A stretch of 64,000 nt of DNA from VRUE01 sp963837695 (GCA_963837695.1 CAWINZ010000005.1:1612001-1676000); one strand, 5' to 3'. Shown: positions 17,451-26,731, counted from the stretch's first letter. Notes: generated by a model from the letters alone, not told the origin. Made by a program: numbers and translations.

Positions 17451-17732
17451 ATGACCAATCCACAGCATCACCACAAGAAGCCGTCGGCCAAGCAGCTGCG
17501 CTTCCTGCGCAGCCTCGCCGAGCGTTGCGGAGAGTCCTTCGCCTACCCGGCGACGACGGCGGAGGCCTCGGCCGAGATCGATCGGCTGAAGACGCGCCGC
17601 CGCACATCCCGGGCCGACCGTCGCCGTGAGGTCACCGAGGTCAGACAAGCGATGGCCTCGCGTGGCAGCGACGCCACCGCGGTCCGCGCCGCCGAGATTG
17701 GTGGCTACGGGTCGGGCGCCACCTGGAGATAG
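17451..17732 (+). CDS. Small protein with Q-x-x-F-L-x-x-L-A motif, ICE-associated
   Basis: The 93-residue product has PSAKQLRFLRSLAERCG, then PATTAEASAEIDRLKTR. This pattern (KQ..FL..LA ... P.T..EAS..I..L) is familiar from small proteins of actinobacterial plasmids and integrative elements, often near SSB genes. The role is unknown. The start ATG at 17451 was chosen over the longer upstream reading, which would run through low-complexity intergenic DNA. SSB follows 269 bp later. Confidence 0.6.
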   Translation: MTNPQHHHKKPSAKQLRFLRSLAERCGESFAYPATTAEASAEIDRLKTRRRTSRADRRREVTEVRQAMASRGSDATAVRAAEIGGYGSGATWR

Positions 17733-18001
17733 GGATGGGCGGGATCCGAGTACATGCTCGAGGGATCGCGGGGGCGAAGGCGGGGCCGGCAAGTGCCTGA
17801 GGGCCGGCTCGTGCATGTCGGCGCCGCCGGACTCCGTGAGAGGAGGCCCGAATTTCCTCACCGCAGGATGGCACGCGCCGCCCGCCCGTCAACCCCCGCA
17901 AGGGGGGTTCCCCTCCGCCCTGCGGGCTGCGGTGACAGGCGTTCGGTCGCGCGCCACACCTGGGTTCGTCAAATCGAACCACCTCTCAAAGGAGGCCCGA
18001 A
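17733..18001 (+). other. Intergenic region with a small hairpin before ssb
   Basis: No gene is supported here. An AACCCCC ... GGGGGTT hairpin lies near 17889-17907 and could be a weak terminator. AAAGGAGG at 17988-17995 is the ribosome site of ssb. Confidence 0.4.
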
Positions 18002-18406
18002 GTGCAGGACATGAACGTAGTCACCCTCACCGCCCGCTTGACCAAGGACCCCGAGTTGCGCCAGACGCGCTCAGAGCACTCGGTCAGCACCCTGCGGGTC
18101 GCGATCCAGCGGCCGAGCAACAGGGAGGGCGAGGACCGGGGCGCCGTCTTCTACGACGTCGAGGTCTGGAACGGGACGGCGGAGAACTGTGTCCGCTTCC
18201 TCTCGAAGGGGAGCCGGATCGGGATCGTCGGCCGACTGGAGCTCGATCAGTGGAAGGACGAGCACGAGCTGCCGCGCCAACGCAGCTACGTGGTCGCCAA
18301 CCAGGTCAACTTCCTCGACCCGCCGCCGGAGAACGGGGAGCGCGAGGAGGCCGAGCCCGAGCCGGAGGAGGTCGGAGCGGGCGCGGCGAACGGCAGCGTC
18401 GCCTGA
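18002..18406 (+). CDS. ssb: Single-stranded DNA-binding protein, element-encoded
   Basis: The 134-residue product has one OB fold: NVVTLTARLTKDPELR, VSTLRVAIQRPSN, FYDVEVWNGTAENCVRFLSKGSRIGIVGRLE and the closing strand QVNFLDPP. This is the bacterial SSB pattern. The acidic tail (EEAEPEPEEVGAGAANGSVA) lacks the usual DDDIPF tip, so contacts with host repair proteins may differ. The GTG at 18002 is chosen because AAAGGAGG sits 6 bases upstream; the ATG three codons later is too far. SSB would protect transferred single strands and fits next to the relaxase. Confidence 0.88.
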   Translation: MQDMNVVTLTARLTKDPELRQTRSEHSVSTLRVAIQRPSNREGEDRGAVFYDVEVWNGTAENCVRFLSKGSRIGIVGRLELDQWKDEHELPRQRSYVVANQVNFLDPPPENGEREEAEPEPEEVGAGAANGSVA

Positions 18407-18629
18407 GCGAGTCCAGCTTCACCGGGGCGTCGTCCGAGAGGGCGGCGCCTTTTTTCGTGCCCTGCGGGCGGCGTCGGGTTTCCCCATGCCGGGCTTGCGC
18501 CCGCCGGCAATTTGCGGCGAGGGGGGAGATTTTCTCGCGCTGCGCCATTAAGGGGTCTGACAAGACAAATGCCGCCCGCGACTGTTTGAGCAGCCCGGAC
18601 GGCGTGACACAGGAAAGGGTGACTTTCCC

Positions 18630-18923
18630 ATGCACCACGACGATATCCCGCGCCGCGAGCGCACGCCCAGCGAGCAGGACCAGAAGTTCCGGCGGGCGGT
18701 CCTCAACGAGGTTCTCTCTCTGCATCCGACCCACCTGCGGGTGATCGAACTCGTGCTGGAGGTCACGGCTGGCAGGGACGAGGAGTTTGAGGGCTCTGAC
18801 GCGATCGAGCGGGCGATCAGAGACCTGACCGGCGCCGGGCTGCTGCATTGCCCGAACGCGGTCGTGATGCCGACCAATGCGGCGCTCTGCTTTGCCGAGC
18901 TGTGTGAGGAGGACGCCGACTGA
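18630..18923 (+). CDS. Small winged-helix-like hypothetical protein
   Basis: The 97-residue product is charged at its N-terminus and then reads as a small winged-helix fold (VLNEVLSLHPTHLRVIELVLEV, AIERAIRDLTGAGLLH, then a short beta wing). It could be a DNA-binding accessory protein. It is the last gene before the 412-bp repeat-rich region in front of the relaxase, a usual place for oriT accessory proteins. No family is recognised with certainty. Confidence 0.55.
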   Translation: MHHDDIPRRERTPSEQDQKFRRAVLNEVLSLHPTHLRVIELVLEVTAGRDEEFEGSDAIERAIRDLTGAGLLHCPNAVVMPTNAALCFAELCEEDAD

Positions 18924-19335
18924 GGTAGGGGGCGGCGGATGGGGATTTCGGCGGGTCGGGGTTCGTAGGTCCCGGGTGGTCTGCTCCAATCGGGGCCAGG
19001 GCACAGGATCGTCCGGGCGCCTCGGCCCGCCGGAATCCCCATCCGCCCTCGCAGTGCCTGAACGCCGATGCGGCGGTTCGGGGTGGGGGCCGTTGCCAAT
19101 CCCCGAGTCGCAAAGCTCCCTTCGCTTTCCGATCCAAGAACCATTGTTTTAGCCCCGAGCTTGAAGCCGATCCCCAGCCCGATTCAGGGCCCTCGGGAGC
19201 TTCGCTGCCCCCGTCGATCCCTGCGCTTGCCCTTGCCCCGTAGCTTCGCTGTGCCCCCACCCCGAACCGCCGACACACTATGAACTGGCTCAGTTCGGCG
19301 AGGCAGAACGCCCATTCCGCGGACAGCGGAGGGCG
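18924..19335. other. Candidate origin of transfer (oriT) with two inverted repeats
   Basis: These 412 bases lack a gene and lie directly before the MobF relaxase. A perfect 20-bp inverted repeat joins 19071-19090 and 19253-19272, and a perfect 14-bp one joins 18934-18947 and 19034-19047. AGCTTCGCTG also occurs twice as a direct repeat between 19198 and 19250. MobF enzymes usually nick next to inverted repeats close to their own gene. The nick site itself cannot be identified. Confidence 0.5.
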
Positions 19336-22300
19336 ATGGTGGGCATCACCAAGATCCAGCGGGGCAACGCCAACTACTGGATAAACGCCGTCGCCGAAGG
19401 CGAGGACGACTACTACACCAAGCCCGGCGAGGCGCCGGGAGAGTGGATCGGCGAGCTGTCCAAAGACCTCGGCCTGGAGGGCCGGATCGACCGCGACGAA
19501 TACGCGGCCGCGCTCGCCGGACAGCACCCCGAATCGGGCGAGGAGCTCGTACGGCGACCGAAGCCGCGCAGCTTCACCGACTCGGTCGGGCGCGAGCGCC
19601 ACGCCGAGGCGGTGCTCGGCTACGACGTGCGCTTCGCCGCGCCGAAGTCGGTCTCGCTGCTCTACGCGGTCGGCTCTACCGAGGTGCGCAGCGCAGTCCT
19701 CGCGGCCCACGATGCCGCCGTGCGCGAGGCGTTCTCCTACCTGGAGCGAAACGCCTGTTTCGTCGGGCGCGGAGCCGGCGGCAAGGAGCTTGAGCCCGGG
19801 ATCGGCCTGATGGGGATGGCCTTCCGCCACCGGATGAGCCGGGCCGGCGATCCGGCGCTGCACACCCATGTCGTCACCCCAAACACGACGCGGGGCGCCT
19901 ACGACGGTCGCTGGCTCTCGCTCGCCTCGCCGAAGGACCGATCGGCCTTCTGGCAGCACGCCAAGGCCGCCGGCTACGTCTACCAGGCGGCGCTGCGAGC
20001 GGAGGTGACGCGCGAGTTGGGAGCGCAGTGGGGAGAGCTCAAGAACGGCTACGCCGACCTGGCCGGGATCGAGCGGCCGGTGATCGAGCACTTCTCCCAG
20101 CGGCGGATGGAGATCGTCGCCGCGATGGCCGAGCGGGGGGTCGAGTCGGCCGCCGCGGCCGAAGTGGCCGCCTATCGCACGCGCGATGCCAAGGACTACG
20201 GAGTCGACGTCGACGAGCGCCGCGTCGAGTGGGCCGCGCGGGCGGCCGAGTTCGATCTGAGCGTCGAGTCGATCGACGAACTGCTCGCCGACTGCCAGCC
20301 CCACGAGCCGGCTGCTCTCGCTCTGGCCCAGGAGGACGCCGCGCTCGCCTCGCTCGAGTCGACCAGCTCGCACTTCGATCGCCGCGACGTGGTCTGTGCG
20401 TTGGCGGGGCAGACGGCAGAGGGCGCGAGCGCCGCGACGATCGAAGAACGAGCCGACCGCCTGCTCGATAGCAATCGTGTCGTCATGGTGCACAAAGGCT
20501 CCTACGGCTTCGCCCCCACCTACTTCACCACTCCGCGCATCTGGGGGCAGGAGCGGCGCTTCGTCAAGATCGCAAAGCAGGGGCGAGGGGCAGGGGCGGC
20601 CACGGTCGATCAGCCGACCCTCGACGCCGTGCTGGAGCGCCACCGCTACCTCGGGACCGACCAGCGTGAGATGGTCGAGCGGCTGCTCCAGGGCGGTGAG
20701 CGGATCGTCCCGGTGGCGGCGCTGCCCGGTACCGGCAAGACGACCGCGCTCGCCGCCGCGCGCGAGGCCTGGGAGGCTGCTGGGCACCCTGTTATCGGCG
20801 TCGCCACCGCGCGCTCGGCCGCCGGAGAGCTGAACGATGCCGGGGTTCCCTCGACCTCGACCGCGGCGCTTCTGATCCGCACCGAGGAGGCGCGCTCGAT
20901 GGGCCTGCGGCCGTTGCGGGCGGGCACGGTGATCATCGCCGACGAGTCGAGCACGGCCTCCACCGCCGACTCCGTCGCGCTTGCCGAGCTGGCCGTGGAA
21001 TGCGGCGGCAAGCTGGTGGAGATCGGCGATCCACGTCAGATCGGCGCGATCGGGCCCGGTGGCCTCTACGGGCACCTGACCCTGATCATCGAGCCGAGCG
21101 TGCTGAGCGAAATCCGCCGCCAGCGCGACGAGGTCGACCGGGAGATCGTCCGCCTCGCCCACGCCGGACGCGGTTCGGACGCGCTGGACCTGTTGCGGGC
21201 CGAGGAGCGGCTGGTGATCGCCGACACGCACGAGCAGGCGCTTGACGCGCTCACCCTCGACTGGCACGCGGCCTTCCTCGCCGGCGATGACGCGGTGATG
21301 ATCGCGCGGCGCAATCGCGACGTGGCTGAGCTGAACGCGCAGGGCCGCGCGCTGCTGCGCGACGGGGGCCGGCTCGGCGCCGAGGAGCTGCAGGTGGCCG
21401 AGCAGCCCTTCGCCGTCGGCGAGCGCGTCATCACCCGTGTCAATACCCCGCACGTCTCCAACCGCGAGCGCTGGGAGGTGACTGCGCTCGACGCGGAGCG
21501 GCGGGAGATCGAGCTGCGGCGGATCGGTGGCGACGAGCGCTCTGTCGTCTTGCGCTCGCCCTACCTCGAGTACCGAACGCCGAGCGGCGAGCCTTCCCTC
21601 CAGTACGCCTACGCGATCAGCGCTTACACGGCGGAGTCGAAGACCTTCGAGCGGGCCTTCGCCCTGCTCGACGCCGGTGCGAGTCGCGAGGAGTTCCTGG
21701 TCTCGGTCTCGCGCTCACGGGGCCCGACTACGGCCTACGGCGTCGCCGCCTTGGAGCTGACCGATGCGGAGCTCGGACCGGGGCTGCGGCCGCTGGAGGA
21801 TGCCGCGCACGACATCCGAATTGCCGCCGAGCGCTCTGCCGAGGAACTGCCCGCGCTCGAGGTCTCCGCCCGCCAGCGTGTCGCCGCGATGGAGGACCTC
21901 AGCCTGGCGGGAAGGCTGGCGGCGTTGGAGCAGGACCAGCGCGCGGCAGAGGAGACCACTCCCGCACAGGAACAACTCACCACGCTCGAGCGTCGAATCG
22001 CCCGGGTCGAGGAGCAGCTCGAGGGCCTGCGGCACGAGTACGCCGAGCTGGTTGCCCAGCGCCGTCCCGATGCCGAGCGCGTCGAGGGCGTCTCCGAGGC
22101 GGGCCGCGACGCGGGCGAGCGGCTCACTCAGCTGCGGGGCGAGCGAGCCAAGCTGGCTGAGAAGGTCTCCGGTGAGGGTCGCCCGCAGCCCCTCACCGAC
22201 GCCGAGCGGTTGGAGATGAGCCTGATCGAGGAACGGATGGCGCAGCTGCGCCGTCGTGACATCGCTCTGGAGCGCCTCGATCCCTCGCCGATGATCCGCG

Positions 22301-22557
22301 AGGCGCTCGGCGAGCGTCCCGCCGACCCGGTTCGGGCCGCCGCCTGGAACGAGGGCGTCGATGCGATCTACGGGTACCGCCAGCGGCACGATGTCCGCTC
22401 GTACGAGTCGGGTCCGCTCGGTGCCGAGCCGAGCGAGGGCAGGAGCCGTGCTTCCTGGCGGGAGACGCAACGGCGCCTTACGCAGATCCGAGCGGTGCTC
22501 GAGCAAGGCCGCACACAGGAGCTCGAGGTCGAGCAGGACGCCGGCATCGAGCTGTAG
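19336..22557 (+). CDS. MobF-family relaxase fused to RecD-like helicase (TrwC/TraI type)
   Basis: The 1073-residue protein would nick oriT, stay bound to the 5' end and unwind the strand for transfer. The relaxase domain has a Tyr pair (Y26-Y27), FAAPKSVS (100-107) and the metal triad H164, H176, H178 in HRMSRAGDPALHTH. The helicase domain has a Walker A PGTGKTT near 462 and IIADESS near 537, with further superfamily I motifs. A long charged coiled coil (about 840-970) follows. Length and order match MobF relaxases. The ATG lies after the repeat-rich candidate oriT. No frameshift is seen. Confidence 0.93.
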   Translation: MVGITKIQRGNANYWINAVAEGEDDYYTKPGEAPGEWIGELSKDLGLEGRIDRDEYAAALAGQHPESGEELVRRPKPRSFTDSVGRERHAEAVLGYDVRFAAPKSVSLLYAVGSTEVRSAVLAAHDAAVREAFSYLERNACFVGRGAGGKELEPGIGLMGMAFRHRMSRAGDPALHTHVVTPNTTRGAYDGRWLSLASPKDRSAFWQHAKAAGYVYQAALRAEVTRELGAQWGELKNGYADLAGIERPVIEHFSQRRMEIVAAMAERGVESAAAAEVAAYRTRDAKDYGVDVDERRVEWAARAAEFDLSVESIDELLADCQPHEPAALALAQEDAALASLESTSSHFDRRDVVCALAGQTAEGASAATIEERADRLLDSNRVVMVHKGSYGFAPTYFTTPRIWGQERRFVKIAKQGRGAGAATVDQPTLDAVLERHRYLGTDQREMVERLLQGGERIVPVAALPGTGKTTALAAAREAWEAAGHPVIGVATARSAAGELNDAGVPSTSTAALLIRTEEARSMGLRPLRAGTVIIADESSTASTADSVALAELAVECGGKLVEIGDPRQIGAIGPGGLYGHLTLIIEPSVLSEIRRQRDEVDREIVRLAHAGRGSDALDLLRAEERLVIADTHEQALDALTLDWHAAFLAGDDAVMIARRNRDVAELNAQGRALLRDGGRLGAEELQVAEQPFAVGERVITRVNTPHVSNRERWEVTALDAERREIELRRIGGDERSVVLRSPYLEYRTPSGEPSLQYAYAISAYTAESKTFERAFALLDAGASREEFLVSVSRSRGPTTAYGVAALELTDAELGPGLRPLEDAAHDIRIAAERSAEELPALEVSARQRVAAMEDLSLAGRLAALEQDQRAAEETTPAQEQLTTLERRIARVEEQLEGLRHEYAELVAQRRPDAERVEGVSEAGRDAGERLTQLRGERAKLAEKVSGEGRPQPLTDAERLEMSLIEERMAQLRRRDIALERLDPSPMIREALGERPADPVRAAAWNEGVDAIYGYRQRHDVRSYESGPLGAEPSEGRSRASWRETQRRLTQIRAVLEQGRTQELEVEQDAGIEL

Positions 22558-22573
22558 GGACGGAGCGGTGATG

Positions 22574-22661
22574 GCGCTCTTGGGCTGGCCGGCCGGCGGC
22601 CATCTTGGCACGGCGAAGCCGTGCGGGGGCCGCCTTTCATGGCCGGCCAGCCCAAGAGCGC
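22574..22661 (+). promoter_or_regulatory. Long nested hairpin covering the start of the sigma-factor-like gene
   Basis: Three nested stems are visible. Bases 22574-22594 pair with 22641-22661 (21 bp, perfect), 22595-22601 with 22628-22634 (7 bp) and 22608-22614 with 22618-22624 (7 bp, GAA loop). The ATG at 22639-22641 falls in and beside the 6-base bulge, so the folded RNA would hide the start codon. It may be a translational switch or a DNA cruciform bound by a protein. Confidence 0.65.
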
Positions 22662-23205
22662 AAGTGCAGCCCAGACGGGGCGGGCGGCCCTCCTCGAGCG
22701 GCTGCTCGTGCGTGAGGGCGTGGCGTTGCGCGCGATCGCGCGGTCGAACTCGGCAAATGGCGCGGATGCCGATGACGCCGTTCAGGAGGGCTGCGTTTCC
22801 TTTCTCCGCTTCTACGAGGGCGGAGAGGAGGAAGCTCGCGCCTGGCTGTGCCTGGTGGTCAAGCGCTTCGCCTGGCAGATCGGAAACGAGCGTCGTCGTC
22901 GCGGCTCCGTGCAGCACGTCGTCAGCACTGAGCCGAGCGAGTTGACCGGGCGGGAGATCGTTCTCGCCGACGAGCGGGCCGACACCGAGGAGCTGATCGA
23001 GCGCGCCGAGGCGCTGGAGGGGCGGATCGCGCTGCTCGGGGAGCTGAAGCCCGCCGAGCGCACCACGCTGATCCTGATCGGGCTCGGTGCGAGCTACGCC
23101 GAGATCGCCGAGCTGCGTGGCTGGAGCCGCACCAAGATCAACCGCTGCGCCGCCGAGGGACGCGTCCGCCTGCGCGAATTGATCGAGAGGGGGGAGAAAC
23201 CTTGA
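22639..23205 (+). CDS. Sigma-70-like (ECF-type) factor, element-encoded
   Basis: The 188-residue product resembles an ECF sigma factor. There is a region-2-like part (DADDAVQEGCVSFLRFYEG, AWLCLVVKRFAWQIGNERRRRG) and a region-4 HTH (LKPAERTTLILIGLGASYAEIAELRGWSRTKINRCAAEGRVRLRELI). Region 2 is reduced, so it could be an anti-sigma-type or plasmid regulator. The chosen ATG lies inside a large hairpin, suggesting controlled translation. A GTG at 22621 in the same frame is an alternative. It follows the relaxase by 81 bp and overlaps the next gene. Confidence 0.7.
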   Translation: MAGQPKSASAAQTGRAALLERLLVREGVALRAIARSNSANGADADDAVQEGCVSFLRFYEGGEEEARAWLCLVVKRFAWQIGNERRRRGSVQHVVSTEPSELTGREIVLADERADTEELIERAEALEGRIALLGELKPAERTTLILIGLGASYAEIAELRGWSRTKINRCAAEGRVRLRELIERGEKP

Positions 23206-23549
23206 CGCCAAATGCTTTGGGGGGCATGGAGATCGTTCGCCCGATCGAGTTCACGGATGCGCTTGCCTGGTTGCAGGGTGCGATCGGGCGGGAGGTTCGC
23301 GTCTCGCTGAACCACCACGGCCACTTCTTCGGCTGCGGCATCCAGGGGAAGCTGCGCCGCGTGTACACGCTGCCGCCCGACAACTCGGCGATCAGCATCG
23401 TCGTCGCCAAGGGCGAAGGGCTCTTCCTCGACCCCGAGGATGTCACGGCCTGGCTCGGCGGCGGGGCGAGCGGCCAGAGCTGGCTTGAGTTGCAGACGGG
23501 CTTCGGCCCGGTGGTGAGCGTCGAGGTCGTGGGCGAGGCCGACAGCTGA
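23202..23549 (+). CDS. Small hypothetical protein coupled to the sigma-like gene
   Basis: The 115-residue product probably starts at TTG 23202, overlapping the upstream TGA, with a GGGGGGAGA ribosome site at a good distance. The ATG at 23226 is the alternative. The sequence looks like a small beta barrel (GREVRVSLNHHGHFFGCGIQG, then ISIVVAKGEGLFLDPEDVTAW). No family is recognised. The context suggests a transfer or maintenance function. Confidence 0.55.
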   Translation: MTPNALGGMEIVRPIEFTDALAWLQGAIGREVRVSLNHHGHFFGCGIQGKLRRVYTLPPDNSAISIVVAKGEGLFLDPEDVTAWLGGGASGQSWLELQTGFGPVVSVEVVGEADS

Positions 23550-23648
23550 GGCCCGCACGACGCGGCTTGCCGCCTGAGGCACCGGCGGCTTCTGACGGAC
23601 ACCGACTCCGAGTTGGCGCTTCGCAGCGTCACGACCAAGGAGGTAGAG

Positions 23649-23927
23649 ATGAGCAGTTCGGCCCTACAGGCCCTCTTTCCTGAGGGTGGGAAGGAGAACC
23701 TCGGTGCTTCGAGCGCCAACGGCGCGTCCGCTGGCGAGCTGCGCTCCGACGCCGCATTCGTCGCCCGCCTCGCGCAGATGAGTCCCCGACAGCGGATCGA
23801 AGCGGCGCGCAATGGTGGCTTCACGCGCCACGAGCGCGCCGTGTGGGCGTGCCGCTATCCGAACGAGGCCCCGACGATCAACGGCGAGTTCGAGTGGCTC
23901 GTGCTGGGGTCGGCCGACTTGGATTAG
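23649..23927 (+). CDS. Small hypothetical protein
   Basis: The 92-residue product starts at an ATG preceded by AAGGAGG. The N-terminus is Ser/Ala-rich and the C-terminal half is helical (FVARLAQMSPRQRIEAARNGGFTRHERAVWACRYPNEAPTINGEFEWL). The last part has a WACRYP...NGE-E-W pattern that may be a small DNA- or protein-binding unit. No family is recognised. An A/T-richer stretch follows before the kinase gene. Confidence 0.55.
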   Translation: MSSSALQALFPEGGKENLGASSANGASAGELRSDAAFVARLAQMSPRQRIEAARNGGFTRHERAVWACRYPNEAPTINGEFEWLVLGSADLD

Positions 23928-24034
23928 CTGTGACAGCTCGATTGCTGCGCGCCAGAGGAGAAACTAACAATAAAAAACATAGAGTTCTAGATCGGTGTTA
24001 TAGAGTCTGCGACACAGGAGGGATGCGGAGCTAA

Positions 24035-25909
24035 ATGGGGAGGGACACGGAGAAAGTCGCCACTGACCCGAGTACGCTCAGCGCGAGCGGGAACTCTCGA
24101 AACCCGCAGCCGACGGCGCGGCCGTGGCAGACCCTCCTCGATGAGCTCCGCAGGGAGTTCGAGATACGGGAGGCGGAGCTCAGCCTCCTGCACCAAATCG
24201 ACCTCGCGATCTTGAGCAGCGACTGGGAACTACCCAAAACGCTCAAGTTCATAGCCGCAAAATCGGCGGGCTTGCTCGAGGCCGACGGGGCGCAGATCTA
24301 CCTGCGGCGGGGGACGGTGCTGCAGCCCGCCGTCAGCCACTTGCCCGCCTCGCAGCCCCACCCGTTCGCCCACGAGACCAGCATCTTCGCTCGCTGCACG
24401 ATGGAGAAGCAGCCGCTGATCGTCGCTGAGCTGGAGTCCGAATTCCCCGGTGCCGCAGTCCCGATCGGCGACGGCGCCAAGGGGCCGCTTCAGAGCCTTG
24501 TGGCCGTCCCGATTATGCTTGAGGAGACCGTGCTCGGGGTGCTTTGCGTGGTGCATGGCGAGAGGGCGCGCTTCAAGCAGACGCACGTCGAAATCTCGGA
24601 AGCGATCAGCGCCCAGATTGCGATCGCGCTCGAGCACTCAGAGCTGTTCGATGAGTCAAGCCTCTTCCGACGCGTAGACAACATCGTCTTCTCCCAAGAG
24701 GAGACCACGGACGTCCTCCAAAGCGCCCTGGACGCCGTGTTTGAAGAGCTGCGACGCCTCGACTACGCCGAGGTCGAGCTGGCGCAGCTGCTCTTCCTCC
24801 GCGACGACCCCGACGAGTTGGAAATAGTGCACAGTACGGAGCCGCGCGACGTTGGCCTGCCTGTGTCGGTAGGCGATTCGGTGTCGGGGCGAGCGCTGAC
24901 CCAACGCAAGACGATCGTCGTCAACGACGTCTCCTCTGACCCCCTCTACAAGCGCATGCTGGGCAGCAGCGTTGAGAGTGAGATCGCGATACCGATCCTG
25001 ATCGGCGCCGACGACCTGGCGATTGGCGTTCTCAACGTCGAGAGCGCCACTCCCAATGCCTTCGGGGGCGTCTACCAGCTACTGCTTGAACGCTTCGCGC
25101 GGAACGTCACCATGCTCCTCGCCTTCACCAAGCTGAGAACGGACACCGAGAACGCGCTTGAGGCGCACCACGCCGACGAGCTGATGATCGCCGTCGGCGA
25201 CCAGGCCGGCAACATGGTGCACAGGCTAAACAACGTGATGGGTGCGATGCGCGTCCGGATCAAGGAGATCCAGCTGCACTGCGGTGACGCAATCGAAGCC
25301 AGCGACTTCCTGCGCGAATCTCTCGACCACCTCGCAGAAGGAGTGGAGGAGACGCTTGAGCTGCCCAAACGAGTGCAGAACTTCCTCGCGAGAAAGAGCG
25401 AGCTGAGCGATTTTGACCCCAACGACGCCATCTCCCGCGCGCTGAACGGCGTGGACATTCCGGAGAGCATCGAAGTGGTGACCTTGCTTGCGGCGGACAT
25501 TCCGCCGGTTCGCACCTTCTCACTCGATGTCGTCGCCGAAAATCTGATCCGCAACGCGGTCGACGCTATGGCAGACGGTGGCGTGCTGACGATCACATCG
25601 AGTCTCGTGGTCGTGCCGGACCTTCCTGGAGGCCGGGTGGAGTTGACCTTCGAGGACACCGGATCAGGAATGTCACCCGCCACGCGTCGCAGGCTCTTCG
25701 AGATCAATTTCACGACCAAGCCCCGCAAGGAGGGAAAGGGTATGGGGGTGGGGCTCTGGTGGGTGAGGCAGTGGGTTCGTCGCTCGGGAGGGGAGATCGA
25801 GTTCGAAACGCAAGAAGGTGTGGGCACGAAGTTCGTGATCAAGCTGCCTCTCGTGTTTGGCGACGACGACGTGCTCCGCAAGACGATGTCTATACAGAAA
25901 GGCGGTTGA
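24035..25909 (+). CDS. Soluble sensor histidine kinase with two GAF domains
   Basis: The 624-residue kinase has no membrane segment. Two GAF sensor domains (about 55-205 and 212-365) are followed by an H-box-like site (MVHRLNNVMG, His396), N box ENLIRNAVDAM (502-512), G1 DTGSG (541-545) and G2 GKGMGVGL (568-575). It probably senses a cytoplasmic signal and phosphorylates the two receivers encoded 3 and 10 bp downstream. One of these carries a nuclease-like domain. An A/T-rich stretch at 23940-24030 likely holds the promoter. It is element cargo rather than transfer machinery. Confidence 0.88.
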   Translation: MGRDTEKVATDPSTLSASGNSRNPQPTARPWQTLLDELRREFEIREAELSLLHQIDLAILSSDWELPKTLKFIAAKSAGLLEADGAQIYLRRGTVLQPAVSHLPASQPHPFAHETSIFARCTMEKQPLIVAELESEFPGAAVPIGDGAKGPLQSLVAVPIMLEETVLGVLCVVHGERARFKQTHVEISEAISAQIAIALEHSELFDESSLFRRVDNIVFSQEETTDVLQSALDAVFEELRRLDYAEVELAQLLFLRDDPDELEIVHSTEPRDVGLPVSVGDSVSGRALTQRKTIVVNDVSSDPLYKRMLGSSVESEIAIPILIGADDLAIGVLNVESATPNAFGGVYQLLLERFARNVTMLLAFTKLRTDTENALEAHHADELMIAVGDQAGNMVHRLNNVMGAMRVRIKEIQLHCGDAIEASDFLRESLDHLAEGVEETLELPKRVQNFLARKSELSDFDPNDAISRALNGVDIPESIEVVTLLAADIPPVRTFSLDVVAENLIRNAVDAMADGGVLTITSSLVVVPDLPGGRVELTFEDTGSGMSPATRRRLFEINFTTKPRKEGKGMGVGLWWVRQWVRRSGGEIEFETQEGVGTKFVIKLPLVFGDDDVLRKTMSIQKGG

Positions 25910-25912
25910 CGC

Positions 25913-26731
25913 GTGGCAATCGGAAATCTGCTGATCGTTGAGGACGATCACGAGTGGCGTGACATCTACCTCCGCAACGCCCGTCCGCACCACGACGGGG
26001 CCGTCAAATCCACCGAGAACCTGGCCGAGGCTGCGCAGGCGATCGAGGAGATGGCGTTCGCCGCCGCCTTTGTCGACATTAGGCTGGACGAGGACGACGA
26101 CGAGAACACGGATGGGCTCAAGGTACTGGAGCTCCTCAAGCAGTCTCGAGACCACACCAGCGCGGTAATGCTTACCGGGAAGGGAACCGTCGAGATAACG
26201 CGCGACGCGATCAAGGAGTACGGGGCGTTCGAGACCCGGGACAAGGTGACCATCGAGCCGCAGGAGATCCAGGTGCTCGTCGACGAGGGCACCGACGCGC
26301 GCAACAAGACGGCGCAGCTGGAGGACAATAGATCTCCGGACGTGCTGCGGGGGCGTCGGACCGCTTGGGACTGGGAGGACGAAATGCTCAAAGTCACTGG
26401 CGGCAAGGGGGGAGCGGCCGGGCTCTTCGACTTCCTGGAAAAGCTCTTCGACCCGTTCCTCCCCGTTGTCGGCGGCGATAAGGACGATCAGGTGACGAAA
26501 CGCGGGCACTCCGAGATCGCCATGGGGATGCTCTGGAGCCGCGCCATTGGCCAGGCGGTCATGATCGCCTTCGGTCGAGAGGAGCCCCTGCAGGCAGCCC
26601 TCGACGACGGTGAGGTGGCCGAGTACGTCGGGAGCCCGCTCGGGGGAACGCTGCGCGAGCGCAGGAAGGGCGGCCTGGCCGGAATTGTCGCCGCGGTCCC
26701 CGGTCGGAGCCGGGCTAGCTTCCCCCAGTAG
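25913..26731 (+). CDS. Response-regulator receiver with unknown C-terminal domain
   Basis: The 272-residue product has a complete receiver: acidic pocket VEDD (9-12), phospho-acceptor Asp55 in FVDIRL, conserved Thr in MLTGKG and Lys in TRDK. The roughly 150-residue C-terminal part (WEDEMLKVTGGKGGAAGLFDFLEKLF, then RGHSEIAMGMLWSRAIGQAVMIAFG) has no DNA-binding motif that I recognise. It begins at GTG, 3 bp after the kinase stop, and precedes the receiver-nuclease gene by 10 bp. It may be the phosphate intermediate or sink of the system. Confidence 0.78.
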   Translation: MAIGNLLIVEDDHEWRDIYLRNARPHHDGAVKSTENLAEAAQAIEEMAFAAAFVDIRLDEDDDENTDGLKVLELLKQSRDHTSAVMLTGKGTVEITRDAIKEYGAFETRDKVTIEPQEIQVLVDEGTDARNKTAQLEDNRSPDVLRGRRTAWDWEDEMLKVTGGKGGAAGLFDFLEKLFDPFLPVVGGDKDDQVTKRGHSEIAMGMLWSRAIGQAVMIAFGREEPLQAALDDGEVAEYVGSPLGGTLRERRKGGLAGIVAAVPGRSRASFPQ

